From Psychrobacter sp. (lineage in GTDB: Bacteria > Pseudomonadota > Gammaproteobacteria > Pseudomonadales > Moraxellaceae), in NCBI GenBank assembly GCA_029267175.1, contig JARIDJ010000019.1, positions 1 through 36,248 of the forward strand: a stretch of DNA of 36,248 bases. Reading direction: 5' to 3'. Position numbers and translations under genes: made by a program. This document shows, one piece after another, positions 22,469 through 31,007 of this stretch. Numbering within the stretch: the stretch's first letter is position 1; every line of letters begins with the position of its first letter. The notes under the pieces are model-generated. The model had not been told where the DNA came from, did no database searches, and saw only the letters and a program-made list of their open reading frames with translations.

Positions 22469-23164
22469 ATGAGTAAAACCGTAAAACATAAAACCGCTGA
22501 TACCCCGCCCTCTAGACTGATGCCAAAACGCAATGTGCGGCCGTTCTTTGAAAAGCTCGCTGCAACTATCGATGAGCCGGTCACCGAGCTACAGTTCAAC
22601 AGCAACTTTGAGCTATTGATTGCGGTGATTCTCTCCGCGCAAGCGACTGACATTAGCGTCAATATTGCCACCCAGCAGCTATATCCGGTGGCTAATACGC
22701 CAGAGGCCATTTATGCTTTGGGCGAGGATGGCTTAAAGCCGTACATCAAAAATATCGGTCTATATAATTCAAAAGCCAAAAATGTCATTAAGACTTGCCG
22801 TGATTTGATCGATAAGTTTGATAGCCAAGTCCCTGATAACCGTAAAGACTTAGAGTCGCTTGCTGGCGTCGGCCGTAAGACTGCTAACGTGGTGCTAAAT
22901 ACTGCTTTTGGGCAACCGACTATGGCGGTCGATACTCATATCTTTCGTGTCGGTAATCGTACCGGCCTTGCAACGGGTAAAAACGTATTAATCGTCGAGC
23001 AAAAGCTAGTGGCGCGTATTCCAGAGGATCTGCTACTTGATGCGCATCATTATCTAATTTTACATGGCCGCTATACTTGTCAGGCGCGTACGCCAAAGTG
23101 CGGTAAGTGTCCAGTCTTTGAAGAGTGTATGTTTAAGGATAAAGCTAAGTTTTTGGAGTTATAA
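22469..23164 (+). CDS. nth: Endonuclease III
   Basis: 231 residues. Helix-hairpin-helix with LAGVGRKTANVVLNTAF carrying the catalytic Lys137, MAVDTHIFRV with Asp155, and the [4Fe-4S] site Cys204, Cys211, Cys214, Cys220 (C-x6-C-x2-C-x5-C) at the end. This is a bifunctional glycosylase/AP lyase that removes oxidised pyrimidines. The N-terminus has about 20 extra basic residues relative to the Escherichia coli enzyme. The ribosome site is weak. It lies between the rnfB-like gene and a DJ-1 gene, 20 bases before the latter, so the three probably share a transcript. Confidence 0.95.
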   Translation: MSKTVKHKTADTPPSRLMPKRNVRPFFEKLAATIDEPVTELQFNSNFELLIAVILSAQATDISVNIATQQLYPVANTPEAIYALGEDGLKPYIKNIGLYNSKAKNVIKTCRDLIDKFDSQVPDNRKDLESLAGVGRKTANVVLNTAFGQPTMAVDTHIFRVGNRTGLATGKNVLIVEQKLVARIPEDLLLDAHHYLILHGRYTCQARTPKCGKCPVFEECMFKDKAKFLEL

Positions 23165-23184
23165 CTTTTGAGTGAAAGCAAACT

Positions 23185-23790
23185 ATGCAAACTATTACCG
23201 CGCTACTATTCGATGACTTTGAAACGCTAGATTTATTTGGACCTGTTGAGATGTTTGGCAGTTTGCCTGAGTACTATCGTCTCCAATATGCTTCGATAAC
23301 CGGCGGTGTTATCCGTAATACACACAGCGTAGCTTTGCAGACACAAGCGGTAGATGACTTAGCTCACTCAACTGATATTTTATTGATTGTCGGCGGCATG
23401 GGTACACGGTTAATAATTGAAGATACTCTGTTTTTGCAGACCCTTACTAGCCTTGCTAATAACGCTCAATGGGTACTCAGCGTCTGTACGGGTAGCGCCT
23501 TATTAGCCAAAGCTGGCGTTTTGAATAATAAGCAAGCTACTTCTAATAAGCTATCTTGGCAATGGGCAAGCGCGCAGTCCGATCAAGTTAAGTGGGTCAA
23601 ACAAGCTCGCTGGGTAGTCGATGATAAGTTTTATACCTCTTCAGGCGTTAGCGCCGGTATGGATATGGCCTTAGGGTTTATCTCCGATAGACAAGGTATC
23701 GATACCGCTTATCGGATTGCCAATTATACTGAGTATCGCTGGCAACAAGATAAAACCCTCGATAGCTTTTATAACGCTCAGCTTTTATAA
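23185..23790 (+). CDS. DJ-1/PfpI-family protein
   Basis: 201 residues. The fold is seen in ITALLFDDFETLDLFGPVEM at the start, LLIVGGMGTR (about 71-80), and the nucleophile-elbow SVCTGSALLAKAG with its Cys near residue 105. Then SSGVSAGMDMALGF follows. This group (class I glutamine amidotransferase-like) includes isonitrile hydratase-like and AraC-linked members; catalysis through the Cys is expected but the substrate is unknown. It follows nth by 20 bases, so probably the same operon, though its codon use and role do not tell what it does. No clear ribosome site, but the ATG at 23185 fits the family start. Confidence 0.85.
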   Translation: MQTITALLFDDFETLDLFGPVEMFGSLPEYYRLQYASITGGVIRNTHSVALQTQAVDDLAHSTDILLIVGGMGTRLIIEDTLFLQTLTSLANNAQWVLSVCTGSALLAKAGVLNNKQATSNKLSWQWASAQSDQVKWVKQARWVVDDKFYTSSGVSAGMDMALGFISDRQGIDTAYRIANYTEYRWQQDKTLDSFYNAQLL

Positions 23791-23956
23791 CCACTTTTTT
23801 ACCTAACCTTATAAAGCTCAGTGCAAAGACGCCCTAGAGTTTTGGGACGAATCACGGTAAGATATGGTAATTTTTTTGAGCCAATTTTTCTGATTTTATA
23901 ATATTTAATAATGACTGGTTTTTTGCTAACAGTCCCTGCCATTAAGCGATCCCATT

Positions 23957-25123
23957 ATGCGTGAATATAGTTTATTTACCTCAGAATCTGTCAGTGAAGG
24001 CCATCCCGATAAAATGGCTGACCAAATCTCCGATGCCCTACTCGATGCTATCTTGCGCGAGGATCTGCATGCGCGCGTAGCTTGTGAGACCTTAGTAAAA
24101 ACGGGCGCTGTTGTATTAGCTGGTGAGATCTCCACCACGGCCAACATCGATATCGAGCGTATCGTCCGAGATACTGTCAATGGCATCGGTTATCATCATT
24201 CAGACTTAGGTTTTGATGGCGAGACCTGCGCCGTTATTAATATGATCGGCAAGCAGTCCCCTGAGATAGCGCAAGGCGTTGATCGTAATAGCCCAGAGGA
24301 GCAAGGGGCGGGCGATCAGGGTTTGATGTTTGGTTACGCTAGTAACGAGACTGAAGTGCTGATGCCGGCTCCTATTGAATATGCCCATCGCTTGATGCAG
24401 CGTCAATCTGAGCTGCGCCGTGCCGGTGAGCTGCCTTGGTTGCGTCCTGACGCCAAAGCGCAAGTCACCCTCAATTACGATGGCAATCGCCCTGTCGCTA
24501 TCGACGCTGTGGTTCTCTCCACTCAGCATGATCCTAGTATCTCGCAAGCGGATCTATTTGAGGCGGTAATGGAAAACATCATCAAACATGTGCTACCAGC
24601 CGAGCTACTGCATAAAGACACGCGTTATCATATCAATCCAACGGGTAAGTTTGTGATTGGCGGTCCGGTTGGTGATGCAGGCTTAACGGGCCGCAAAATC
24701 ATCGTCGACACTTATGGCGGTATGGCTCGTCATGGCGGCGGCGCTTTTAGTGGTAAAGACCCCTCCAAAGTCGATCGTAGCGCCGCTTATGCAGTGCGTT
24801 ATGTCGCCAAAAACATCGTCGCTGCGGGTATTGCTGATCGCTGTGAGGTGCAGGTCAGTTATGCCATTGGTGTGGCAGAGCCGACCTCTATCTCTATCAA
24901 TACCTTTGGCACCAACAAAATCGATAACGATGAGATCATTCGCCTGATTCGTAAGCACTTTGATTTGCGCCCTTATGGCATCACGCGTATGCTTAACCTA
25001 TTGCAGCCTATGTATCAGCAGACCTCAACCTTTGGCCACTTTGGACGTGCAGGGTCTGAGACGGCCTTTACTTGGGAGAAAACCGATAAGGCTGAGATCC
25101 TAAAAGCTGATGCCGGTTTATAA
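23957..25123 (+). CDS. metK: S-adenosylmethionine synthetase
   Basis: 388 residues, the normal length. The start [20 protein letters not shown] carries the ATP-binding His, [12 protein letters not shown] is the signature hexapeptide region, and [19 protein letters not shown] is the phosphate-binding loop with its Lys. The enzyme makes S-adenosylmethionine from methionine and ATP. The ribosome site before ATG 23957 is weak. The 166 bases upstream hold a T/A-rich run but no obvious SAM riboswitch or hairpin that I can place. It is preceded by the DJ-1 gene and followed by a DUF3144 gene, apparently a separate unit. Confidence 0.97.
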   Translation: MREYSLFTSESVSEGHPDKMADQISDALLDAILREDLHARVACETLVKTGAVVLAGEISTTANIDIERIVRDTVNGIGYHHSDLGFDGETCAVINMIGKQSPEIAQGVDRNSPEEQGAGDQGLMFGYASNETEVLMPAPIEYAHRLMQRQSELRRAGELPWLRPDAKAQVTLNYDGNRPVAIDAVVLSTQHDPSISQADLFEAVMENIIKHVLPAELLHKDTRYHINPTGKFVIGGPVGDAGLTGRKIIVDTYGGMARHGGGAFSGKDPSKVDRSAAYAVRYVAKNIVAAGIADRCEVQVSYAIGVAEPTSISINTFGTNKIDNDEIIRLIRKHFDLRPYGITRMLNLLQPMYQQTSTFGHFGRAGSETAFTWEKTDKAEILKADAGL

Positions 25124-25169
25124 GCGCCGGTACTAAATGTACTTGCAACACTGAGATAGCACAAAGTAG

Positions 25170-25197
25170 CTTGCAACCTTTAACTTGCAACCTTTAA
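25170..25197 (+). repeat. 14-bp tandem direct repeat upstream of the DUF3144 gene
   Basis: CTTGCAACCTTTAA occurs twice head to tail (25170-25183 and 25184-25197). A partial CTTGCAAC is also at 25142. It lies about 40 bases upstream of the DUF3144 start, in its presumed promoter region. Confidence 0.9.
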
Positions 25198-25239
25198 CTA
25201 ATTCACGATCTAATTAATATCACCGACTAGGAGTTTTTT

Positions 25240-25593
25240 ATGTCTGATAATAAGGTACAAAACGATACGGCAAACGCCGATAACAGCGTTGAGATTACTC
25301 CTGAGATGCAGGCTTTTTACCAACGCGCTGATGAGATTATCGGTGTCGCTAACAGCCAGTTAGGTGAAAAAGCGCATTCAGGACAAGTGGGCGCATCCCT
25401 ACTGTATGCCGCGGCGCGTTATAGCGCTTCGGTCGCCTCTATTGGCTTCGTTAAAGGTGAGGATTTTGCCAAAGAAAAAGACGATATTGTAGAGTTTTAT
25501 GTCAAACAATACCGTCAAATGCTCAGCGACAACTTGACTGATTATGCCCAAAACTTTGACAACTACGTGCAGCTCAATAAAACTGACAAATAA
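25240..25593 (+). CDS. DUF3144 protein
   Basis: 117 residues. A polar, Asn/Asp-rich start of 18 residues is followed by the DUF3144 core: EMQAFYQRADEIIGVANSQL, VGASLLYAAARYSASVAS and a long amphipathic helix ending in YVKQYRQMLSDNLTDYAQNF. It is cytoplasmic, all-helical, and common in gammaproteobacteria, with no known function. AGGAG lies seven bases before ATG 25240. The 116-base gap after metK and a strong terminator behind it make this a single-gene unit. Confidence 0.85.
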   Translation: MSDNKVQNDTANADNSVEITPEMQAFYQRADEIIGVANSQLGEKAHSGQVGASLLYAAARYSASVASIGFVKGEDFAKEKDDIVEFYVKQYRQMLSDNLTDYAQNFDNYVQLNKTDK

Positions 25594-25614
25594 AGCGAGA
25601 GTGTCATAGATCAT

Positions 25615-25646
25615 AATAGCCTATCGACGCGGTAGGCTATTTTTTT
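25615..25646 (+). terminator. Terminator after the DUF3144 gene
   Basis: AATAGCCTA (25615-25623) pairs with TAGGCTATT (25633-25641), followed by T residues to 25646. Confidence 0.9.
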
Positions 25647-25708
25647 GGGTCTATTTAGGGTAGATCCGCTTATCAGTTAAAGCTAAACGACAGCTAATCA
25701 TGAGCATT

Positions 25709-25745
25709 AAAATGCCCAGCTTATTGAGGTAAGCTGGGCATTTTT
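25709..25745 (-). terminator. Bidirectional terminator after the first BCCT gene
   Basis: A perfect 15-base stem (25709-25723 with 25730-25744) with loop TTGAGG, A-rich on one side and T-rich on the other. It lies between converging DUF3144 and BCCT genes and can stop transcription both ways. Confidence 0.9.
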
Positions 25746-25800
25746 ATTGAAGCGTTATCATAAAGCCAATGTTTGAGCTACTGATTGTTTAAGCTACTAA

Positions 25801-27456
25801 TTACTGGTCAGGCTTTTGAATAGCGGGCGGACCGGTTAATAGCTCTTCATCACGGAACTCATTGGCTGAGTTGTGCTCAGCTGACTCCTCAGTGATAAAC
25901 CACTGCTGATTACGGTACAGAATCAATCGATCGCGACTCAAACCGCGCATGAGCGAGTACATCATAATTAAGATAACAACAGCAAAGGGAAAGCCTGAAA
26001 CGATAGATGCCGCTTGCAAGGCTCCTAACCCGCCTGCTGCCAAGAGTACCGCAGCGATAACCCCTTCAGTACCCGCCCAAAATAAACGCTGGATCTTTGG
26101 CGGATCGGTATCACCGCCCGAGGTCAGCATGTCGATGACAAAACTGGCCGAATCCGATGAGGTGACAAACCAAAGGACGATCATCACAATGATCAAAAAC
26201 GATACGGCTTCTGTTAATGGATAAAACTCCATCAATGCAAAGATAGCACTACCAGTATCGGCTTTTACTGCCTCAACTAACCCTGGGCTCACTAGGTTTG
26301 GATCCGCTGCTGCCATCAATTCCATATTGACCGCAGAACCGCCAAAAGCAGTAAACCAGATAAAAAGGATAGTTACTGGTATTAATAATACCCCTAATAT
26401 GAATTCGCGAATGGTACGACCGCGCGAGATACGAGCGACGAAAACACCCACGAATGGTGACCAGCTGATCCACCATGCCCAATAAAATATCGTCCAATAA
26501 GACTGCCAGTTCTCCTCCCCTTCATACGACTCAGTCCACAGACCCAAAGGGATAACTTGGTGCAAATAGTTACCGATGTTTTCTACAAAACTATTAAAAA
26601 TAAACTGCGTAGGCCCTAAAATAATCACAAAGCTTAGCAGCACAATGGTCAAAAAGATATTGATATCACTTAAGCGCTTGATACCCTTATCTAGACCCAA
26701 AAACAATGACATCCCTGCAAACATAGTGATCACGGCGATCAAAATAATCTGCGTAGTGATGTTATTTGGAATACCAAACAACGTATCTAGGCCAGAGTTG
26801 ATCTGTAACACCCCAAGACCAAGAGTCGTTACCACCCCAAACATAGTACCAAATACCGCAAGCGTATCGACCGTATGACCCATAGGACCATAGATTTTTT
26901 TGCCCAATAAGGGATACAAAGTTGAGCGAATCGCCAAAGGCAAGCCGACGCGGTAATGAAAATAGGCCAAAGCTAACGCGACGATGCCATAAATGGCCCA
27001 AACGTGAAAGCCGTAATGCAAGAATGAGATATTCATCGCAAGCTTAGCCGCTTCAACGGTCTCAGGCGTCCCTAAAGGCGGCGCCATATAATGATACAAA
27101 GGCTCAGCGGTGCCCCAATAGAGCAGACCGATACCGATACCGGCTGAGAACAACATACCAATCCACGAGACTAGGTTGTACTCAGGCCGCTCTGTCTGAT
27201 GGCCTAGCCTGATATCTCCATAACGACTAAATATCAAATATACGCTCATCAGTAGCGCCAGATTGACGACCACGATAAAGAACCAACCAAAGCGTAGTGA
27301 GACAAAGGCTTTTGCCTCATTAAAGACCACTTCGGCTTGCTCATTGAATAAAGCCCCAAAGATAATAAATACTAAAATCAAAATAGCTGAGGTCAGAAAC
27401 ACCGGTTTACTAACCCGCGGGAAAGGGCCTAAGCGGCCAACTTTGACATGATCCAT
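25801..27456 (-). CDS. BCCT-family betaine/carnitine/choline transporter (copy 1)
   Basis: 551 residues with about twelve membrane segments. The BCCT hallmarks are GMLFSAGIGIGLLYWGTAEP (first unwound helix) and WTIFYWAWWISWSPFVGVFV followed by ARISRGRTIREF. The protein imports a quaternary-ammonium osmolyte such as glycine betaine or choline, driven by an ion gradient; the exact substrate cannot be read by eye. The C-terminal tail is short (about 45 residues), so the long regulatory tail of osmosensing members is absent. GGAAAG precedes the ATG. It follows copy 2 on the same strand but 255 bases apart with a terminator between, so each is a separate unit. The two proteins share most of their sequence. 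Confidence 0.9.
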   Translation of the reverse strand: MDHVKVGRLGPFPRVSKPVFLTSAILILVFIIFGALFNEQAEVVFNEAKAFVSLRFGWFFIVVVNLALLMSVYLIFSRYGDIRLGHQTERPEYNLVSWIGMLFSAGIGIGLLYWGTAEPLYHYMAPPLGTPETVEAAKLAMNISFLHYGFHVWAIYGIVALALAYFHYRVGLPLAIRSTLYPLLGKKIYGPMGHTVDTLAVFGTMFGVVTTLGLGVLQINSGLDTLFGIPNNITTQIILIAVITMFAGMSLFLGLDKGIKRLSDINIFLTIVLLSFVIILGPTQFIFNSFVENIGNYLHQVIPLGLWTESYEGEENWQSYWTIFYWAWWISWSPFVGVFVARISRGRTIREFILGVLLIPVTILFIWFTAFGGSAVNMELMAAADPNLVSPGLVEAVKADTGSAIFALMEFYPLTEAVSFLIIVMIVLWFVTSSDSASFVIDMLTSGGDTDPPKIQRLFWAGTEGVIAAVLLAAGGLGALQAASIVSGFPFAVVILIMMYSLMRGLSRDRLILYRNQQWFITEESAEHNSANEFRDEELLTGPPAIQKPDQ

Positions 27457-27642
27457 AGACTTTCCAAAGTATAAAATTGCGTCACCTTAACAAGATATAA
27501 GACAATTATCAAATGCAACATTAAAGTCACAGTTTTTAATATACAAAAATATTTGCCACATAATCCAGTTTATTTGTTAATTTTTATTTATTTTGAGACT
27601 GAGTTTATAAGGTGAGTTACGGCTAGCGATTATGACAGTCAC

Positions 27643-27680
27643 TAAAAAACCCCAACCTATAGATAGATAGATTGAGGTTT
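27643..27680 (-). terminator. Terminator after the second BCCT gene
   Basis: AAACCCCAACCTAT (27647-27660) pairs with ATAGATTGAGGTTT (27667-27680) if G-U pairs are allowed, followed on the minus strand by a T-run. It lies 31 bases after the stop of the 27,712 gene. Confidence 0.8.
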
Positions 27681-27711
27681 GTAGAGATAGCTTTTATAGC
27701 CTGATTATAGA

Positions 27712-29361
27712 CTAGTCACCTTTAACGATCTTCGGTGGGCCTTTTAGCAGATGTTCATCAGTGAACTCATTAGCCGTATTATGATCGATGGACTCATCAG
27801 TAATAAACTGCTGCTGCGCGCGATAAAGGATTAAGCGATCACGGCCAAGGCCACGCCATAATGCATACATCATCACAAAGACTACGATGGCAAAAGGCAG
27901 ACCAGCAACGATAGCCGCGGCTTGTAGCGCTCCTAAACCGCCTGCTGCTAATAAGATAGCAGCAATAAGGCCTTGCATGATGGCCCAAAACAGACGCTGG
28001 ATCTTGGGCGGATTGGTATCGCCGCCCGCAGTCAGCATATCAATCACAAAACTCGCTGAATCTGAGGAAGTCACAAACCATAACACAATCATAATGACAA
28101 TTAAAAAAGTAATCGGCTGGGTCAAAGGATAGTATTCAACTAGCCTAAAGATAGCACTACCGGTATCCGCTTTTACCGCCTCAACCAATCCTGGACTGGC
28201 TATCGCTGGATCTAAACCAGCTAATAGCTCCATGTTTATCGCCACACCGCCAAAGGTAGTGAACCAGAAGAATAAAATCGTCATAGGGATTAATAACACC
28301 CCTAACACAAACTCACGAATGGTACGGCCACGGCTAATACGGGCAATAAACACCCCTACAAATGGTGCCCAGCTGACCCACCATGCCCAATAAAATATCG
28401 TCCAGCCTGCTTGCCAGTCGGTGCCGCTATAAGCCTCACCCCAAAAGCTGAGCGGCACTACAGACGCCAGATAGTTACCGATATTCTCAAAGAAGCTATC
28501 AAAGATAAATAGCGTTGGGCCCAAGATCACCATAAAGGCGAGTAGCACTCCAGTAAAGCCCATATTGATATCACTTAAGCGCTTGATACCTTTATCTAGG
28601 CCTAACATCAGTGAGCCGCAAGCCAGCGCGGTGACCGCTGCAATGATAACGAACTGAATAGTGATAGAGTTTGGCACACCGAACAAGCCCTCAAGGCCTG
28701 AATTAATCTGCATAACTCCTAACCCTAATGAGGTCACAACGCCGAACATCGTACCAAAGACGGCTAAAATATCGACCGTATGGCCCCAACGTCCATATAT
28801 TCTTTGGCCCAAGATAGGGTATAAAGTGGAGCGAATAGAGAGCGGTAAGCCGCGTCTAAAATGAAAATACGCCAAGGCCAATGCGACGATGGTATAGATC
28901 GCCCAAGCATGCAAACCCCAATGCAAAAACGAGATATTCATCGCCTGTTTGGCGGACTCTATGGTTTCAGCCTCGCCCACTGGCGGCGCCATATAGTGAT
29001 ATAGCGGCTCGGCGGTTCCCCAATACACAAGCCCAATACCGATACCCGCTGAGAACAGCATAGCAATCCATGAAAATAGCGGATACTGCGCGCGCTCTGT
29101 CTGATTGCCTAATCGGATGTCGCCATAACGGCTCGCTATAAGATAAATACAAAAGGCCAAAGCGACGTTCATCAGTAGGATAAAGAACCAACCAAAATTG
29201 GTAGTGATGAAGCTTTGTAAAAAAGTAAATAGCGCTCCTGCAGTCTCCGTAAAAAGTGCGCCAAAAATAATAAAACCAACAATCAAAATACCTGAGGTAA
29301 TAAAAACAGGTTTATTGACTCTTGGGAAAGGGCCTAGCCTTTCAACCTTGACATGATCCAT
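27712..29361 (-). CDS. BCCT-family betaine/carnitine/choline transporter (copy 2)
   Basis: 549 residues, a close paralogue of the downstream gene: both begin MDHVKV then RLGPFPRV, share AGIGIGL-YWGTAEP, WTIFYWAWW and ARISRGRTIREF, and end with the same type of tail (NTANEFTDEHLLKGPP). Differences are spread over membrane helices 1 and 2 and the loops, so substrates or affinities may differ. The ATG at 29361 has AAGG ten bases upstream. It ends at a terminator before copy 1. A tandem duplication is the simplest explanation; no BetA, BetB or BetI gene is near, so import for osmoprotection rather than choline oxidation is likely. Confidence 0.9.
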   Translation of the reverse strand: MDHVKVERLGPFPRVNKPVFITSGILIVGFIIFGALFTETAGALFTFLQSFITTNFGWFFILLMNVALAFCIYLIASRYGDIRLGNQTERAQYPLFSWIAMLFSAGIGIGLVYWGTAEPLYHYMAPPVGEAETIESAKQAMNISFLHWGLHAWAIYTIVALALAYFHFRRGLPLSIRSTLYPILGQRIYGRWGHTVDILAVFGTMFGVVTSLGLGVMQINSGLEGLFGVPNSITIQFVIIAAVTALACGSLMLGLDKGIKRLSDINMGFTGVLLAFMVILGPTLFIFDSFFENIGNYLASVVPLSFWGEAYSGTDWQAGWTIFYWAWWVSWAPFVGVFIARISRGRTIREFVLGVLLIPMTILFFWFTTFGGVAINMELLAGLDPAIASPGLVEAVKADTGSAIFRLVEYYPLTQPITFLIVIMIVLWFVTSSDSASFVIDMLTAGGDTNPPKIQRLFWAIMQGLIAAILLAAGGLGALQAAAIVAGLPFAIVVFVMMYALWRGLGRDRLILYRAQQQFITDESIDHNTANEFTDEHLLKGPPKIVKGD

Positions 29362-29509
29362 TGTTAAGTAACCTTAGTTTTTTAGAAGCATTACTTTAAC
29401 AAAACAACTCTTTCTTATCAATGAATTAAACAAAACAACCTAACGGGAATACCTCAGAAGTGTTTACCAATAAATCAGTTTATTGTAGGCTTGAGCTACT
29501 AGCCAAACA

Positions 29510-30754
29510 TCAGTCAGCTACTAATTTTAACAGTTTGCTACTACCTCCATCCTCTAATAAATACACCTCGCCATCAACGCTCAATACGCTACGTATACGG
29601 GCGTCCATATCATAGCGATAGCGCTCCAACGCTTGCTCGCCCGGCATCGCGACCACGATTAGAGCTTGGGAGGACAGACCACTGATTAGCGCATTGCCCT
29701 CCCAAGCGGGAAAGTCGTTATGGCTGTCTGCGCTATAGATACTCATTGACGAGGGCGAGATGACTGGTGTCCAACTGATTTTGGGCGCAGCGAATTCAGG
29801 ACGAGTGTCGTGATCTGGAATATCCGTACCTGAATAATTGCGCCCATTAGACACTAGCGGCCAACCATAATTATCGCCTTTTTTAATTAGGTTAAACTCA
29901 TCTCCGCCTCTTGGTCCCATCTCATGCGCCCAAAGCCTAGCTGTATCATCAAAAGCCATACCGAGAATGTTGCGATGACCCATACTCCAAAACTGGCTTT
30001 TTACCCCATTATCATCGGCATAAGGGTTATCTGCTGGAACCGAACCATCAAGGTTTAGGCGAATGATCTTGCCTAAATTGACGCTCATATCTTGCGCTGG
30101 AGACTTTTTTTGTCTGTCACCTGAGCTGATATAAAGGTAGCGGGCGTCAGGAGAAAATAGCAATCGATGACTATAGTGACCTTGGCCTTCAACTTTCGGT
30201 GTCTGCTGCCAGATTAGGGTTATCGCTTGTAGACTTGGGTTGGCGCTGTCGAATCCGGCAAGCTTTGCTTTGATAACTTTAGCGCCATATTTATTACTCT
30301 CGCTGCCTGTACCTGCTTCGACATAACTAAGGTAGACGTTATTGGTGGTGGCAAAGTCCGGCGCAAGTATAATATCGCCAAGTCCGCCCTGCCCGCCATA
30401 AGCGACCTCAGGCACACCTGCGATTGCTACTTTTTTGCCAGTTGCAGTATCAACGATAAATAGCTCGCCTGTTTTTTGGGTGACTAGTAGTTTTGGCTCA
30501 TTCTCACCTGCGCTTTTAGGTAGAGCGCTCATCGCCCAAGGCTCATCAAACGTGGCGATAGTTTGGCTAGTAAAGCTAGGTTTGCTAGCGCTCGTTTGCT
30601 CATTAGTTTGCCTGTTAGAACTGTCACTAGCGCTCGCTATATTTGTAGCATTATTGGTCGGCTCAGAACAAGCTGACGTGCTAAATAGTAGGGTGCTTAT
30701 AGTTAAAGATAAAATAATTCGACTTTTTTTATTACTTAGGCTATTTATTAACAT
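29510..30754 (-). CDS. PQQ-type aldose sugar dehydrogenase lipoprotein (YliI-like)
   Basis: 414 residues from ATG 30754, which has AAAGGA eight bases upstream; the ATG at 30763 overlaps that site and is less likely. The leader ends in the lipobox FSTSAC, so it is a lipoprotein. The body is a six-bladed beta-propeller of the glucose/sorbosone dehydrogenase family: PWAMSALP, GGQGGLGDIILAPDF, GQGHYSHRLLFSPDARYLYI, MGHRNILGMAF, EMGPRGGDEFNLIKKGDNYGWP. The group oxidises aldose sugars with PQQ in the periplasm; the acceptor is unknown. Whether this organism makes PQQ cannot be told here. A single-gene unit between BCCT copy 2 and clpB. Confidence 0.88.
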   Translation of the reverse strand: MLINSLSNKKSRIILSLTISTLLFSTSACSEPTNNATNIASASDSSNRQTNEQTSASKPSFTSQTIATFDEPWAMSALPKSAGENEPKLLVTQKTGELFIVDTATGKKVAIAGVPEVAYGGQGGLGDIILAPDFATTNNVYLSYVEAGTGSESNKYGAKVIKAKLAGFDSANPSLQAITLIWQQTPKVEGQGHYSHRLLFSPDARYLYISSGDRQKKSPAQDMSVNLGKIIRLNLDGSVPADNPYADDNGVKSQFWSMGHRNILGMAFDDTARLWAHEMGPRGGDEFNLIKKGDNYGWPLVSNGRNYSGTDIPDHDTRPEFAAPKISWTPVISPSSMSIYSADSHNDFPAWEGNALISGLSSQALIVVAMPGEQALERYRYDMDARIRSVLSVDGEVYLLEDGGSSKLLKLVAD

Positions 30755-30942
30755 AGTAGTCATCCTTTGAATTTTTATAATTACACTTTTAGCATCGCAC
30801 TGTTAACATTGTAGCTATCTGAAGCAGGCAGTGTCTTTAGCTCAGCGTTTTGTCACTTTATCCCTGTAAAAGATAGCTCGGTGCTGGTACACGCAGCCTA
30901 AAAAGAACAGATAAAGGCATCCTTAGATACAATATACGCAAC

Positions 30943-30978
30943 AAAAAACCCTTTATCTACTATTGCAGATAAAGGGTT
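30943..30978 (-). terminator. Terminator after clpB
   Basis: AACCCTTTATCT (30947-30958) pairs perfectly with AGATAAAGGGTT (30967-30978), followed on the minus strand by TTTTTTGTT, 30 bases after the clpB stop. Confidence 0.92.
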
Positions 30979-31007
30979 AGATTGAAAATTAGTAAGCTAA
31001 AACGCTA

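Noticed and set aside
23791..23956. SAM riboswitch before metK
   Set aside because: I cannot see the conserved stems of any SAM riboswitch class; the region is a plain T/A-rich leader.
25801..29361. Choline oxidation operon
   Set aside because: No betA, betB or betI is beside the transporters, so only transport can be supported.
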